DNA of 64,000 nucleotides from JBKECP01 sp047974765 (GTDB lineage: Bacteria > Pseudomonadota > Gammaproteobacteria > Pseudomonadales > Halieaceae). Where the stretch lies: NCBI GenBank assembly GCA_047974765.1, contig JBKECP010000013.1, positions 1-64,000 of the forward strand, in the 5' to 3' direction. Below are positions 43,405 through 53,350 of the stretch, piece by piece; position 1 is the stretch's first letter; the number at the start of each line of letters is the position of its first letter. The position numbers and the translations under genes were made by a program. The notes under the pieces are model-generated. The model had not been told where the DNA came from and searched no databases. It saw only the letters and a list, made by a program, of their open reading frames with translations.

Positions 43405-45567
43405 ATGTGGTCAACAAGAATATTTTTGGGGAAGAGAACAGTGAATAAGGCAAGCAAATGGGGTTTGAGCGGACTGCGCGGGATATTTGTAAGCGCTGTC
43501 ACCGCTATAGTGGCACAAGTTGCCATGGCTGCGCCCACCATCACTGACATCGAGTTCAGTTCGCGGCCTGGTAGCAAGTTTGAAGTGCGTGTTGACTTTG
43601 ATCAGATGCCGCCGGATGTGGAGACTTACACGATTGAAAAACCAGCGCGTATTTCGCTGGATTTTCCCGGCACCAAAAGTGCACTGGAGCGCAAGCGTTA
43701 TACCCTGAATTACGGTAATGCCACTGGCGTGGTTGTGCTTGAGTCCGGTGATCGTACGCGTATGGTCGTTAATCTGGTGACACTGGTCCCTTATGAAACA
43801 CGTATAGATGGCAACAGCCTGTACGTTATTGTTGGTCAAGAGGTGGGTGAGGAGTATGTCAAGCAGACGTCTGATCCAACACAAGTGCCAACACAGATAG
43901 AAAAAGTACTCGAAGTGCAGTCTGAAATTACGGATTTACAGTTCCAGCGTGCGGAAAACGGCGAGGGACGGCTGGTATTGCAGCTGACGGACCCCAGTGT
44001 CGATGTCAACGTGTTCAGTGAAGCCGGGGATGTAAAAGTTGAATTCCTTGATACGACTATCCCGGACCGTCTGCTGCGACGCTATGATGTAACTGATTTC
44101 GCAACACCGGTGACCAATGTGGCTGTCAACACGTCTGAACGCGGCACCAGCATGACGCTCAAGACAAGTGGTGAATCCGATTATCTGGCCTATCAGACAG
44201 ATAACGAATATGTTATCAGTGTAAAACCGCTGACGAAAAAGGAAGTTGAAGATCGTCGCAGTGAATTCAACTTTGTTGGTGAGCGTATCTCCCTCAACTT
44301 TCAAGACATCGAAGTGCGGGCTGTATTACAGCTGATCGCTGATTTTACCGAGCTTAATCTGGTGGCCAGTGATACCGTTGGTGGCCGTATTACTCTGCGC
44401 CTGCAAAATGTGCCCTGGGATCAGGCACTGGAGCTGGTGCTGAAAACACGCGGTCTGGATAGCCGTCAGATTGGCAATGTATTGATGGTGGCGCCTGCGG
44501 CTGAAATTGCCGAGCGTGAACGTCAGGAAATTGAAGCCAACAAGCAGATTGCCGAACTGGCCCCCCTGCAAAACGAGTTTATCCGTATCCGTTATGCCAA
44601 TGCCGGTGATCTGGTGTCTTTGTTCCAGGCAGGTACTGCTGAAGGTGGCAAACTGGTGTCTGAGCGGGGTTCGGTAGTGGTTGAGCCTCGCACCAATTCA
44701 CTGATCATCACTGAAACGGCTAACAAGCTGGCCGAGATTCGTGAGTTGATCGAGATGGTTGATATTCCCATCCGTCAGGTGATGATTGAGGCACGTATCG
44801 TTATTGCACAGTCCGATTTGCAGGAAGAGTTGGGTATTGAATGGGGCGGTGCATATCTGGATCCGGATCACAACGGCAATATTATTTCCATAGCCGGTGA
44901 CAGCGATAATGTGATTGATATTAACAGTGACGTGTCTCAGGGCAACACACCAACGGTCAACTTCCCGGGCGCCCTGCTGGTTGATTTGGGTGTGGCCAGT
45001 GCCACGGGTAGCCTGGCTGTAGGCTTCACCAGTGAAGACCTGTTCCTGAGTGCCGAACTGTCGGCGATGGAATCAGCAGGTAAAGGTGAGGTGGTTTCTC
45101 AGCCCAAGGTCATTACCGGTGACAAACAGCAGGCGACCATTTTGTCTGGTAAGGAAATTCCCTATCAGCAGGCTTCTTCCAGTGGTGCAACGGCAGTATC
45201 GTTCAAAGATGCTGTTTTGAAGCTGGACGTAACCCCCAACATTACACCGGATAATCGTATTCTTCTTGATCTGGTCATCAATCAGGATTCCATTGGTGAC
45301 CTGGTGCCTAGTGGTGTAGAAGGCGGGTTTATCCCAACCATTGATACTACTGAGCTGACCAGCCAGGTGCTGGTAGGTAACGGTGAAACCGTGGTGCTTG
45401 GTGGCGTTTTTCGCACTGAGGATGTCAATAGTGTGAATAAGGTTCCCTTCCTGGGTGATATCCCTTATGTTGGCAGGCTGTTTCGCAATGAGTCCAGCAC
45501 CCGGACCAAGACGGAAACACTGATTTTTATTACGCCACGGATATTGGCTGATACCTTGTTGGATTGA
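43405..45567 (+). CDS. pilQ: Type IV pilus secretin PilQ
   Basis: 720 residues. Signal sequence (to about VAMAAPT), two AMIN domains in the first 270 residues that bind peptidoglycan, N0/N1 domains (ISLNFQDIEVRAVLQLIADF), then the secretin barrel with VPFLGDIPYVGRLFRNES near the C-terminus. Forms the outer membrane gate for the pilus. GTG at 43441 is an alternative start that would shorten the signal sequence. Confidence 0.95.
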   Translation: MWSTRIFLGKRTVNKASKWGLSGLRGIFVSAVTAIVAQVAMAAPTITDIEFSSRPGSKFEVRVDFDQMPPDVETYTIEKPARISLDFPGTKSALERKRYTLNYGNATGVVVLESGDRTRMVVNLVTLVPYETRIDGNSLYVIVGQEVGEEYVKQTSDPTQVPTQIEKVLEVQSEITDLQFQRAENGEGRLVLQLTDPSVDVNVFSEAGDVKVEFLDTTIPDRLLRRYDVTDFATPVTNVAVNTSERGTSMTLKTSGESDYLAYQTDNEYVISVKPLTKKEVEDRRSEFNFVGERISLNFQDIEVRAVLQLIADFTELNLVASDTVGGRITLRLQNVPWDQALELVLKTRGLDSRQIGNVLMVAPAAEIAERERQEIEANKQIAELAPLQNEFIRIRYANAGDLVSLFQAGTAEGGKLVSERGSVVVEPRTNSLIITETANKLAEIRELIEMVDIPIRQVMIEARIVIAQSDLQEELGIEWGGAYLDPDHNGNIISIAGDSDNVIDINSDVSQGNTPTVNFPGALLVDLGVASATGSLAVGFTSEDLFLSAELSAMESAGKGEVVSQPKVITGDKQQATILSGKEIPYQQASSSGATAVSFKDAVLKLDVTPNITPDNRILLDLVINQDSIGDLVPSGVEGGFIPTIDTTELTSQVLVGNGETVVLGGVFRTEDVNSVNKVPFLGDIPYVGRLFRNESSTRTKTETLIFITPRILADTLLD

Positions 45568-45579
45568 TTTTTCAGACAA

Positions 45580-46095
45580 ATGGCAGTTACTCCTTCGCGT
45601 ATTTTTCTTGTCGGCCCAATGGGGGCCGGCAAGTCCACTATCGGTAAATACCTGGCTCAGCATCTGAAGCTGGGTTTTGCCGATACAGATACTGAAATTG
45701 AAAATCGCACCGGTGCCGATATTCCCTGGATCTTCGATGTAGAGGGGGAAGAAGGTTTCCGTGATCGTGAGCAGCAGGTGGTTGATGAGCTGACGCAGTG
45801 GGATAAGCTGGTGCTGGCCACGGGCGGTGGCGTTGTGCTCAGGGCGGATAACCGGCGTGTTCTGGGAGGGCGTGGTTTCGTTGTTTATCTGCATGCAACG
45901 ATAGATGAGCAAGTGCGCCGAACCCGCCGCGATAACAAGCGTCCGCTGCTGCAAAACGGTGATCCTGAGCAGGTGCTGCGGGAGTTAATGCAGGTTCGGG
46001 ATCCGCTCTACCGGGATATTGCCGATCTGGTAATCGATACGGACGGTTGTAGTCCACGCTCTGTCGCTCAGGCGCTGGTCGGCCAGTTACAATAA
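45580..46095 (+). CDS. aroK: Shikimate kinase
   Basis: 171 residues. P-loop GPMGAGKSTIGKYLA, shikimate-binding residues in FADTDTEIENRTGADI and GGGVVLR, LID region RTRRDNKRPLL. Phosphorylates shikimate at the 3-hydroxyl. Just 12 bp after pilQ, as in many gammaproteobacteria. Confidence 0.95.
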   Translation: MAVTPSRIFLVGPMGAGKSTIGKYLAQHLKLGFADTDTEIENRTGADIPWIFDVEGEEGFRDREQQVVDELTQWDKLVLATGGGVVLRADNRRVLGGRGFVVYLHATIDEQVRRTRRDNKRPLLQNGDPEQVLRELMQVRDPLYRDIADLVIDTDGCSPRSVAQALVGQLQ

Positions 46096-46155
46096 AGACA
46101 ATTTACTGCCACAACGCTATCATAGGCGCCCTTCGCAGGCAGTGGAGTCATTACA

Positions 46156-47250
46156 GTGATAGATCACACCCTTCAGGTCGAGCTGGGAGAGCGCAGCTAC
46201 CCGATCTACATTGGTCGTGGTCTGCTTTCCTCTTCTGAACTGCTGACTCGTCATATTGCGGGTCGGCAAGTGCTGCTCATCAGCAATGAAACGGTTGCTC
46301 CCCTGTATGCACAGAAGCTGAAGGCGGCTTTGGGGAGTGGGTACCGGCTCAGCGAGGTGATTTTGCCCGATGGTGAGCAGTATAAAACCATTACTACTGT
46401 AGAGATGATTTTTGACAAGGCGCTACAGGATAATCACAGCCGCAAAACAACGGTGATAGCGCTTGGCGGCGGAGTGGTGGGTGATATGGCTGGCTTTGCC
46501 GCTGCCTGTTACCAGCGTGGTGTCGATTTTATCCAGGTGCCAACCACCCTGTTATCGCAAGTGGATTCTTCTGTAGGTGGCAAAACGGGAGTTAATCATC
46601 CGCTGGGCAAGAATATGATAGGCGCCTTCTATCAGCCCAAGGCAGTAGTGATCGATACCGATACACTCGACACCCTGCCTCCACGGGAGTTTTCTGCCGG
46701 TCTGGCAGAAATTATCAAATACGGTTTGATTTGTGATGCCGCTTTTTACGATTGGTTATTGATTAATACGCCTCGCCTGCTAGAGCGAGATAAAGCGGCC
46801 ATTGCTGAGGCCGTTGAGCGCAGTTGTCGCAGCAAGGCAGCGGTGGTGGCTGAGGACGAGCGCGAAGGGGGGGTTCGCGCCATCCTCAATTTGGGCCACA
46901 CTTTTGGTCATGCCATCGAAACGCATCAGGGCTATGGCAACTGGCTGCATGGGGAGGCTGTTGCTGCGGGGATGGTAATGGCTGCCTGCCTGTCAGCCCG
47001 GCGCGGCTGGATAAGCGAGCCAGCTGTTAAACAGCTGATTGAATTGCTGCAAAAGGCTGAGCTGCCGGTGGCGCCACCGGCAGAAATGACACTGGCTGAT
47101 TTTAAAGCCCTGATGGCTCGTGATAAAAAAGTTATTGACGGTCGTTTGAGATTGGTGTTGTTAAAAAAAATAGGCTCTGCCGCTGTGGTTGACAATGCTA
47201 CTGAATCTGAGTTAGAGAGGCTTGTAGGCAAACCTCAAGACGGTTTGTGA
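46156..47250 (+). CDS. aroB: 3-dehydroquinate synthase
   Basis: 364 residues, GTG start. NAD-binding segment GGGVVGDMAGFAAACYQRG, VDSSVGGKTGVNHP and the zinc residues in LNLGHTFGHAIE. Second step of the shikimate pathway. The DamX gene that often follows aroB is not here; gltB comes next after 109 bp. Confidence 0.95.
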   Translation: MIDHTLQVELGERSYPIYIGRGLLSSSELLTRHIAGRQVLLISNETVAPLYAQKLKAALGSGYRLSEVILPDGEQYKTITTVEMIFDKALQDNHSRKTTVIALGGGVVGDMAGFAAACYQRGVDFIQVPTTLLSQVDSSVGGKTGVNHPLGKNMIGAFYQPKAVVIDTDTLDTLPPREFSAGLAEIIKYGLICDAAFYDWLLINTPRLLERDKAAIAEAVERSCRSKAAVVAEDEREGGVRAILNLGHTFGHAIETHQGYGNWLHGEAVAAGMVMAACLSARRGWISEPAVKQLIELLQKAELPVAPPAEMTLADFKALMARDKKVIDGRLRLVLLKKIGSAAVVDNATESELERLVGKPQDGL

Positions 47251-47359
47251 GCCCCGTTCCATCCGTGTAAAATAGCCCCCCTTTTTTGCCAGTCCGCCCA
47301 GAAAAAAACTGGTGCGTGCCGCTATAAGTATCTGTATTTATTAACTATTTGGACTGACT

Positions 47360-50300
47360 ATGAGCGCAGGCCTGTACAGACCTGAAGAATTCCGCGACAA
47401 CTGCGGATTCGGACTGATTGCCCACACATCCGGTGATGCGAGCCATCGCCTGCTGCAGACGGCGATTGAATCTTTGACCTGTATGACACACCGCGGTGGT
47501 ATTGCTGCTGACGGTAAGACAGGTGATGGCTGCGGCCTGCTGATGCAGATGCCAAAATCCTTTATGCGTACCCTGGCTCAGGAGCTGTTTGATACTGAAT
47601 TACAGGGCAATTTCGCCATCGGGCAGATTTTTTTGAGCACTGATGCCAGGCTGGCTGCCGCCGGGCGGGCTGCGCTTGAAGTAGTTTTGGCTGAGGCGGG
47701 TCTCACGATCCTGGGTTGGCGTAAAGTGCCCGTGGATTCCAGTGTCTGTGGGCCCATTGCGTTGGATACGCTGCCTCAAATCGAGCAAATATTCATTGAT
47801 GCTACCGATATGGGCGATGATGAGCTGTCTACACGCTTGTTTATTGCCCGTCGCAAAGCTGAGATGGCTACCGTTCAGGATCCGGATTTTTATATTTGTA
47901 GCCTGTCGGCGCGTGTTATTGCCTATAAAGGGCTGGTTATGCCGGTGGATTTGCCGCGCTTTTACCTGGATCTGGATGATGAGCGCTTGCAGACTGCTAT
48001 CTGTGTTTTTCACCAGCGCTTCTCAACCAATACCATGCCGCGCTGGCCACTGGCGCAACCCTTCAGGTTGATGGCTCACAACGGCGAAATCAACACCATC
48101 GAGGGCAATCGCAATTGGGCTCATGCTCGTACGGCGTTGTTTGAAACAGAAATGCTGCCTGATATTCAGGCTATTGCCCCTTTGGTAAATCGCACAGGTT
48201 CTGATTCTTCCAGTCTGGATAATATGCTCGATACCCTGCTGACCGGTGGTGTCGATATGGCCCGGGCGCTGCGTATGCTGATTCCGCCTGCGTGGCAGAA
48301 TATTGAAGATATGGATCCAGACCTGAAGGCTTTTTATGAATATCACTCCATGCATATGGAGCCCTGGGATGGCCCGGCGGGTATTGTACTGACAGATGGC
48401 CGCTACGCTACCTGCCTGCTTGATCGCAATGGTCTGCGACCTGCGCGCTGGGTTAAAACCAAAGATGGTTTTATTACACTGGCTTCTGAAGTTGGAACCC
48501 ACCCTTATCGCAATGAAGATGTGGTGGCCAAGGGCCGGGTTGGGCCGGGCCAGATTCTCATGGTTGATACCCATACCGGTGAGTTATTGCAGAGCGAGGA
48601 AATTGATAACCGCCTGAAAGCCCGCTATCCCTACAAAAAGTGGCTCAAGGAAAATGCCTTCCATATTGAGGGCACCTTTGGCGGGGAAATTGCCCCCGGT
48701 ATTGAAGCCGGACAAATTGACAGTTATATGAAGATGTTCCAGGTCAGCTTTGAGGAGCGTGACCAGGTGCTGCGTCCGCTGGCCGAATCCGGTAATGAGG
48801 CCGTTGGCTCAATGGGTGATGATACGCCAATGGCGGTATTGTCGCGCCAGCAGCGCTCACTGTATGACTATTTTCGGCAGAAGTTTGCACAGGTCACCAA
48901 TCCACCGATCGATCCTTTGCGTGAAACCATTGTCATGTCGCTGGAGACAGACCTTGGCGGTGAGAAAAATATTTTCCATGAAGGGCCAGAGCATGCCAAT
49001 CGTATTATTCTGGCTTCACCGGTGTTGTCACAGGGCAAATTCAATACCCTGTTACAGCTGGAGCGCCCCGGTTTTGCCATTGCCGATATTGATGCCACCT
49101 ACAAGCCCTCTGAATTCAGCCTGGAGGAGGCCGTTCAGGCTCTGATTAAAGAAGCAGAGGCAGCGGTACGCGATGGCAAAACGGTTCTTATTCTGTCGGA
49201 TCGTAATATTGCGGTGGATCGATTGCCCATTCACAGTTTGATGGCCACCGGTGCGGTCCATCACCATCTGATTCAGGCGGGTTTGCGCTGTGATGCCAAT
49301 CTGATCATTGAGACTGCCAGCGCCCGTGATTCCCACCAGATTGCCTGTCTGCTGGGTTTTGGTGCAACGGCGGTATATCCCTATCTGGCTTATTCGGTGC
49401 TGGAGGATCTGATACGCGATGGTGAAGTGCTGGGTGAGCCCAGTGCCTGTTTCAAGCACTATCGCAAGGGGGTCAATAAAGGCCTGCTGAAAATCATGTC
49501 CAAGATGGGTATTTCAGCGGTTAGCTCCTATCGCGGCGCCCAGCTCTTTGAGGCAGTGGGTTTGGCGAAAGAGGTGGTGAATATCGCCTTTAAAGGAGTG
49601 ACTTCGCGTATTGAAGGCGCCGGTTTTGTCGAGCTGGAAGATGATCAGAAGCGTTTGTCGGAGCTGGCCTGGAATGCCCGCAAGTCGATTGATCAGGGAG
49701 GCCTGCTGAAATATGTCCACGGCAAGGAATATCACGCCTTCAACCCGGATGTCGTGCAGTTTCTGCAACAGGCTGTAGCCACGGGAGATTACAGTATTTA
49801 CCGTCGCTACGCGCAGTTGGTCAATGAACGCCCGGTGGCAACCATCCGCGATTTGTTCAAGGTGGTCGAGGCTGATCAGCCGCTGTCACTGGATGAGGTT
49901 GAGTCGGTTGACAGCATTCTGCCACGATTTGACTCTGCGGGTATGTCTCTCGGTGCGCTCAGCCCGGAAGCTCACGAAGCACTGGCTGCGGCGATGAACC
50001 GTATTGGTGCCCGTTCCAACTCTGGCGAGGGCGGTGAAGATCCTGCCCGCTATGGCACCGAGCGTGTATCCAAAATCAAGCAAATTGCCTCGGGTCGTTT
50101 CGGTGTCACTCCGCACTATCTGGTCAATGCCGAGGTATTGCAGATCAAAGTGGCCCAGGGCGCCAAACCCGGCGAGGGTGGTCAGTTGCCAGGCGGTAAG
50201 GTTAACGGCCTGATTGCAAGGCTGCGCTATTCTGTGCCTGGTGTGACTCTGATTTCGCCGCCGCCGCACCATGATATTTATTCCATCGAGGATCTGGCCC

Positions 50301-51802
50301 AGCTGATTTTTGATCTCAAGCAGGTTAATCCACAAGCACTGGTATCAGTGAAGCTGGTATCCGAACCCGGTGTTGGTACTATCGCTGCTGGTGTGGCCAA
50401 GGCCTACGCTGACCTGATTACTATCAGTGGCTATGATGGCGGTACCGCTGCCAGCCCGCTGACGTCTATTCACTATGCCGGCTCACCCTGGGAGCTGGGC
50501 CTGTCGGAGGTACAGCAAACCCTGCGCGGCAATAACCTGCGCGGTAAAATCCGCCTGCAGGCTGACGGCGGCCTGAAAACCGGCCTGGATGTGATCAAGG
50601 CTGCCATTCTTGGTGCTGAGAGCTTTGGTTTTGGCACGGGTCCGATGGTGGCGCTGGGTTGTAAATACCTGCGTATTTGTCATCTCAATAACTGCGCTAC
50701 CGGTATTGCCACCCAACACCAGAAGCTGCGCGATGATCACTTCGGTGGCACCGTAGATATGGTGGTTAACTTTTTCACCTTTATTGCCACCGAAACCCGT
50801 GAGTGGCTGGCCCGCCTTGGTGTGCCTTCACTGGAGGCACTGATTGGGCGCACTGATCTGCTTGAGCGTCTGCCTGGCAATACACCCAAGCATGAGCGGC
50901 TTGATCTGAGTCCTATTGTCTACAAGGATCCGGCAGCGGCAGGCCAGCCGGAATTCTGCCAGCAGGCTTCCAACGATCCTTTTGATCGCGGTGAGACTGC
51001 GGAAAAAATGGTGGCAACAACCTTACCTGTGATAGAGGCGGGTACCGGCGGTGAGTTTGCGTTCAAGGTTAATAACTGTGATCGTTCTATTGGGGCACGC
51101 CTGTCTGGTGAAATTGCCCGCCGCTATGGCAATCAGGGCATGGAAGAGAATCCGCTGGTGCTGCGTTTGAGCGGTACAGCTGGTCAGAGTTTTGGTGTAT
51201 GGAATGCCGGTGGCCTGCACATGTACCTTGAAGGTGATTCCAACGATTATGTTGGCAAGGGCATGGCCGGTGGCAAACTGGTGGTCTATCCACCGCAGGA
51301 TTCTCAGTTCCGCTCACAGGAATCAGTCATTATCGGCAACACCTGCCTCTATGGCGCTACTGGTGGCAAATTGTTTGCCGCTGGTATTGCCGGTGAGCGT
51401 TTTGGTGTGCGCAACAGTGGTGCTCATGCCGTTGTTGAAGGTGCAGGTGATCACTGTTGTGAATATATGACGGGCGGCAGTATCACTGTACTGGGTCCAA
51501 CCGGGGTCAACTTTGGTGCTGGTATGACGGGCGGTTTTGCCTTTGTGCTGGATGTCGATCGCCGTTTTATTGACCGCTATAACAGTGAGCTGGTGGAAAT
51601 TCATCGAGTTAGCAGCGAATACATGGAGGCCTACCGAAACCACCTGCGCTCCACTATTAAAGAATTTGCCGAGGAGACCGGCTCCGCCTGGGGGGCTCAG
51701 TTGCTGGAAAATTTTGTCGATTATGTTGGCAAATTCTGGCTGGTGAAGCCAAAGGCGGCGGATCTCGACCATCTGCTGTCCCGTCTGCGCAATACGGATT
51801 AA
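47360..51802 (+). CDS. gltB: Glutamate synthase (NADPH), large subunit
   Basis: 1480 residues. A 14-residue propeptide (MSAGLYRPEEFRDN) precedes the catalytic cysteine (CGFGLIAH) of the glutamine amidotransferase domain, followed by the central domain, the FMN-binding synthase domain and the C-terminal beta-helix (GMAGGKLVVYPP and related repeats). The 3Fe-4S cluster cysteines are in CKYLRICHLNNCATG at about residue 1100. Converts glutamine and 2-oxoglutarate to two glutamates with GltD. gltD follows after 4 bp. Confidence 0.96.
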   Translation: MSAGLYRPEEFRDNCGFGLIAHTSGDASHRLLQTAIESLTCMTHRGGIAADGKTGDGCGLLMQMPKSFMRTLAQELFDTELQGNFAIGQIFLSTDARLAAAGRAALEVVLAEAGLTILGWRKVPVDSSVCGPIALDTLPQIEQIFIDATDMGDDELSTRLFIARRKAEMATVQDPDFYICSLSARVIAYKGLVMPVDLPRFYLDLDDERLQTAICVFHQRFSTNTMPRWPLAQPFRLMAHNGEINTIEGNRNWAHARTALFETEMLPDIQAIAPLVNRTGSDSSSLDNMLDTLLTGGVDMARALRMLIPPAWQNIEDMDPDLKAFYEYHSMHMEPWDGPAGIVLTDGRYATCLLDRNGLRPARWVKTKDGFITLASEVGTHPYRNEDVVAKGRVGPGQILMVDTHTGELLQSEEIDNRLKARYPYKKWLKENAFHIEGTFGGEIAPGIEAGQIDSYMKMFQVSFEERDQVLRPLAESGNEAVGSMGDDTPMAVLSRQQRSLYDYFRQKFAQVTNPPIDPLRETIVMSLETDLGGEKNIFHEGPEHANRIILASPVLSQGKFNTLLQLERPGFAIADIDATYKPSEFSLEEAVQALIKEAEAAVRDGKTVLILSDRNIAVDRLPIHSLMATGAVHHHLIQAGLRCDANLIIETASARDSHQIACLLGFGATAVYPYLAYSVLEDLIRDGEVLGEPSACFKHYRKGVNKGLLKIMSKMGISAVSSYRGAQLFEAVGLAKEVVNIAFKGVTSRIEGAGFVELEDDQKRLSELAWNARKSIDQGGLLKYVHGKEYHAFNPDVVQFLQQAVATGDYSIYRRYAQLVNERPVATIRDLFKVVEADQPLSLDEVESVDSILPRFDSAGMSLGALSPEAHEALAAAMNRIGARSNSGEGGEDPARYGTERVSKIKQIASGRFGVTPHYLVNAEVLQIKVAQGAKPGEGGQLPGGKVNGLIARLRYSVPGVTLISPPPHHDIYSIEDLAQLIFDLKQVNPQALVSVKLVSEPGVGTIAAGVAKAYADLITISGYDGGTAASPLTSIHYAGSPWELGLSEVQQTLRGNNLRGKIRLQADGGLKTGLDVIKAAILGAESFGFGTGPMVALGCKYLRICHLNNCATGIATQHQKLRDDHFGGTVDMVVNFFTFIATETREWLARLGVPSLEALIGRTDLLERLPGNTPKHERLDLSPIVYKDPAAAGQPEFCQQASNDPFDRGETAEKMVATTLPVIEAGTGGEFAFKVNNCDRSIGARLSGEIARRYGNQGMEENPLVLRLSGTAGQSFGVWNAGGLHMYLEGDSNDYVGKGMAGGKLVVYPPQDSQFRSQESVIIGNTCLYGATGGKLFAAGIAGERFGVRNSGAHAVVEGAGDHCCEYMTGGSITVLGPTGVNFGAGMTGGFAFVLDVDRRFIDRYNSELVEIHRVSSEYMEAYRNHLRSTIKEFAEETGSAWGAQLLENFVDYVGKFWLVKPKAADLDHLLSRLRNTD

Positions 51803-51806
51803 CGCT

Positions 51807-53228
51807 ATGACTGATCGCTTGTCCAATAATTTCCAGTTTCTTGATGTCGGCCGTAATGATCCTGACAAAAAAGTACTGGGACGTCGCAAAAATGAGTATG
51901 TTGAAATTTACGAACCCTTTACTCAGGAACAGGTGGCAGAGCAATCGCACCGCTGCCTGGAGTGCGGCAATCCCTATTGTGAATGGAAGTGTCCGGTACA
52001 CAATTACATTCCCAATTGGCTGAAGCTGGTTTCTGAAGGCAATATTTTTGAGGCATCGGAGCTGTGTCATCAGACCAATACCCTGCCGGAAGTCTGTGGC
52101 CGTGTATGTCCACAGGACCGTTTGTGTGAAGGTGCCTGCACTCTTAATGATGGTTTTGGCGCCGTTACGATAGGTTCCTCTGAAAAATACATTGCCGATA
52201 CTGCACTGGCCATGGGTTGGCGCCCGGATATGTCACATGTGGTACCCACCGACAAAAAAGTTGCCATTATCGGTGCCGGTCCGGCGGGTCTGGGTTGTGC
52301 TGATGTGCTGACACGGGCCGGTGTAAAAGCCGTTGTTTTTGATCGTTATCCTGAAATTGGTGGTTTGCTGACTTTTGGTATCCCCGAGTTCAAGCTTGAA
52401 AAACGGGTAATGAGTCGCCGCCGGGAAGTTTTTGAAGGCATGGGTATTGAATTTCGTCTCAATACTGAGGTGGGTACAGATATCAGCATGCAGGCATTAA
52501 TGGATGAATACGACGCTGTTTTCCTTGGTATGGGTACTTACAGCTATATGCGCGGTGGTTTCCCGGGCGAAGATCTGCCCGGTGTGTATGAAGCGTTGCC
52601 CTATCTGATTGGTAACGTAAAGCACAATCTTGGTTTTGAGCAGGCTGAAGACAATTACGTCAATCTCAAAGGCAAGCGGGTTGTTGTTCTGGGTGGTGGC
52701 GATACGGCGATGGATTGTGTGCGTACAGCTGTGCGGCAGCAGGCGGAGCATGTTATCTGTGCTTACCGTCGGGATGAAAAAAACATGCCTGGTTCAGTGC
52801 GTGAAGTAAAAAATGCACGCGAGGAAGGTGTTACTTTTCTATTTAATCGTCAGCCTGTTGAGGTTGTTGAATATTTTGGCCAGGCCTGTGGTGTAAAAAT
52901 GGTTGAGACACGGTTGGGTGAACCAGGTGAGGATGGTCGCCGTCGCCCGGAACCGGTTCCTGGCAGTGAGCAGGTACTGGAAGCTGATGCGGTGATTATC
53001 GCTTTTGGTTTCCAGCCGAGTCCACCTGACTGGCTGGCGGATCTGGGTGTGGAGCTGAACGACTGGCGCGGTGTTATCGCTCCTGAGGAACAGCGCTATC
53101 CTTTTCAGACCACTAATCCGAAAATTTTTGCCGGTGGTGATATGGTGCGCGGCTCTGATCTGGTAGTCACTGCTATTTGGGAAGGGCGGCAGGCAGCTGA
53201 AGGAATTCTGGATTTTCTGGCGGTCTGA
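51807..53228 (+). CDS. gltD: Glutamate synthase, small subunit
   Basis: 473 residues. N-terminal 4Fe-4S region CLECGNPYCEWKCPV, FAD-binding GAGPAGLGCADVLTRAG, NADPH-binding GGGDTAMDCVRTA, and the C-terminal GDMVRGSDLVVTA. Supplies electrons from NADPH to GltB. Confidence 0.95.
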   Translation: MTDRLSNNFQFLDVGRNDPDKKVLGRRKNEYVEIYEPFTQEQVAEQSHRCLECGNPYCEWKCPVHNYIPNWLKLVSEGNIFEASELCHQTNTLPEVCGRVCPQDRLCEGACTLNDGFGAVTIGSSEKYIADTALAMGWRPDMSHVVPTDKKVAIIGAGPAGLGCADVLTRAGVKAVVFDRYPEIGGLLTFGIPEFKLEKRVMSRRREVFEGMGIEFRLNTEVGTDISMQALMDEYDAVFLGMGTYSYMRGGFPGEDLPGVYEALPYLIGNVKHNLGFEQAEDNYVNLKGKRVVVLGGGDTAMDCVRTAVRQQAEHVICAYRRDEKNMPGSVREVKNAREEGVTFLFNRQPVEVVEYFGQACGVKMVETRLGEPGEDGRRRPEPVPGSEQVLEADAVIIAFGFQPSPPDWLADLGVELNDWRGVIAPEEQRYPFQTTNPKIFAGGDMVRGSDLVVTAIWEGRQAAEGILDFLAV

Positions 53229-53350
53229 TTTGAATGCTGCCCGGCTGACAGGCTGTGTTTTGGCCCTTCAAACCTTGGTGCCAGTATGCACAGATACAGT
53301 ACAGACATCGATGGCCAGTGCTATCGCAACAAAAACCGGATAAATACACA

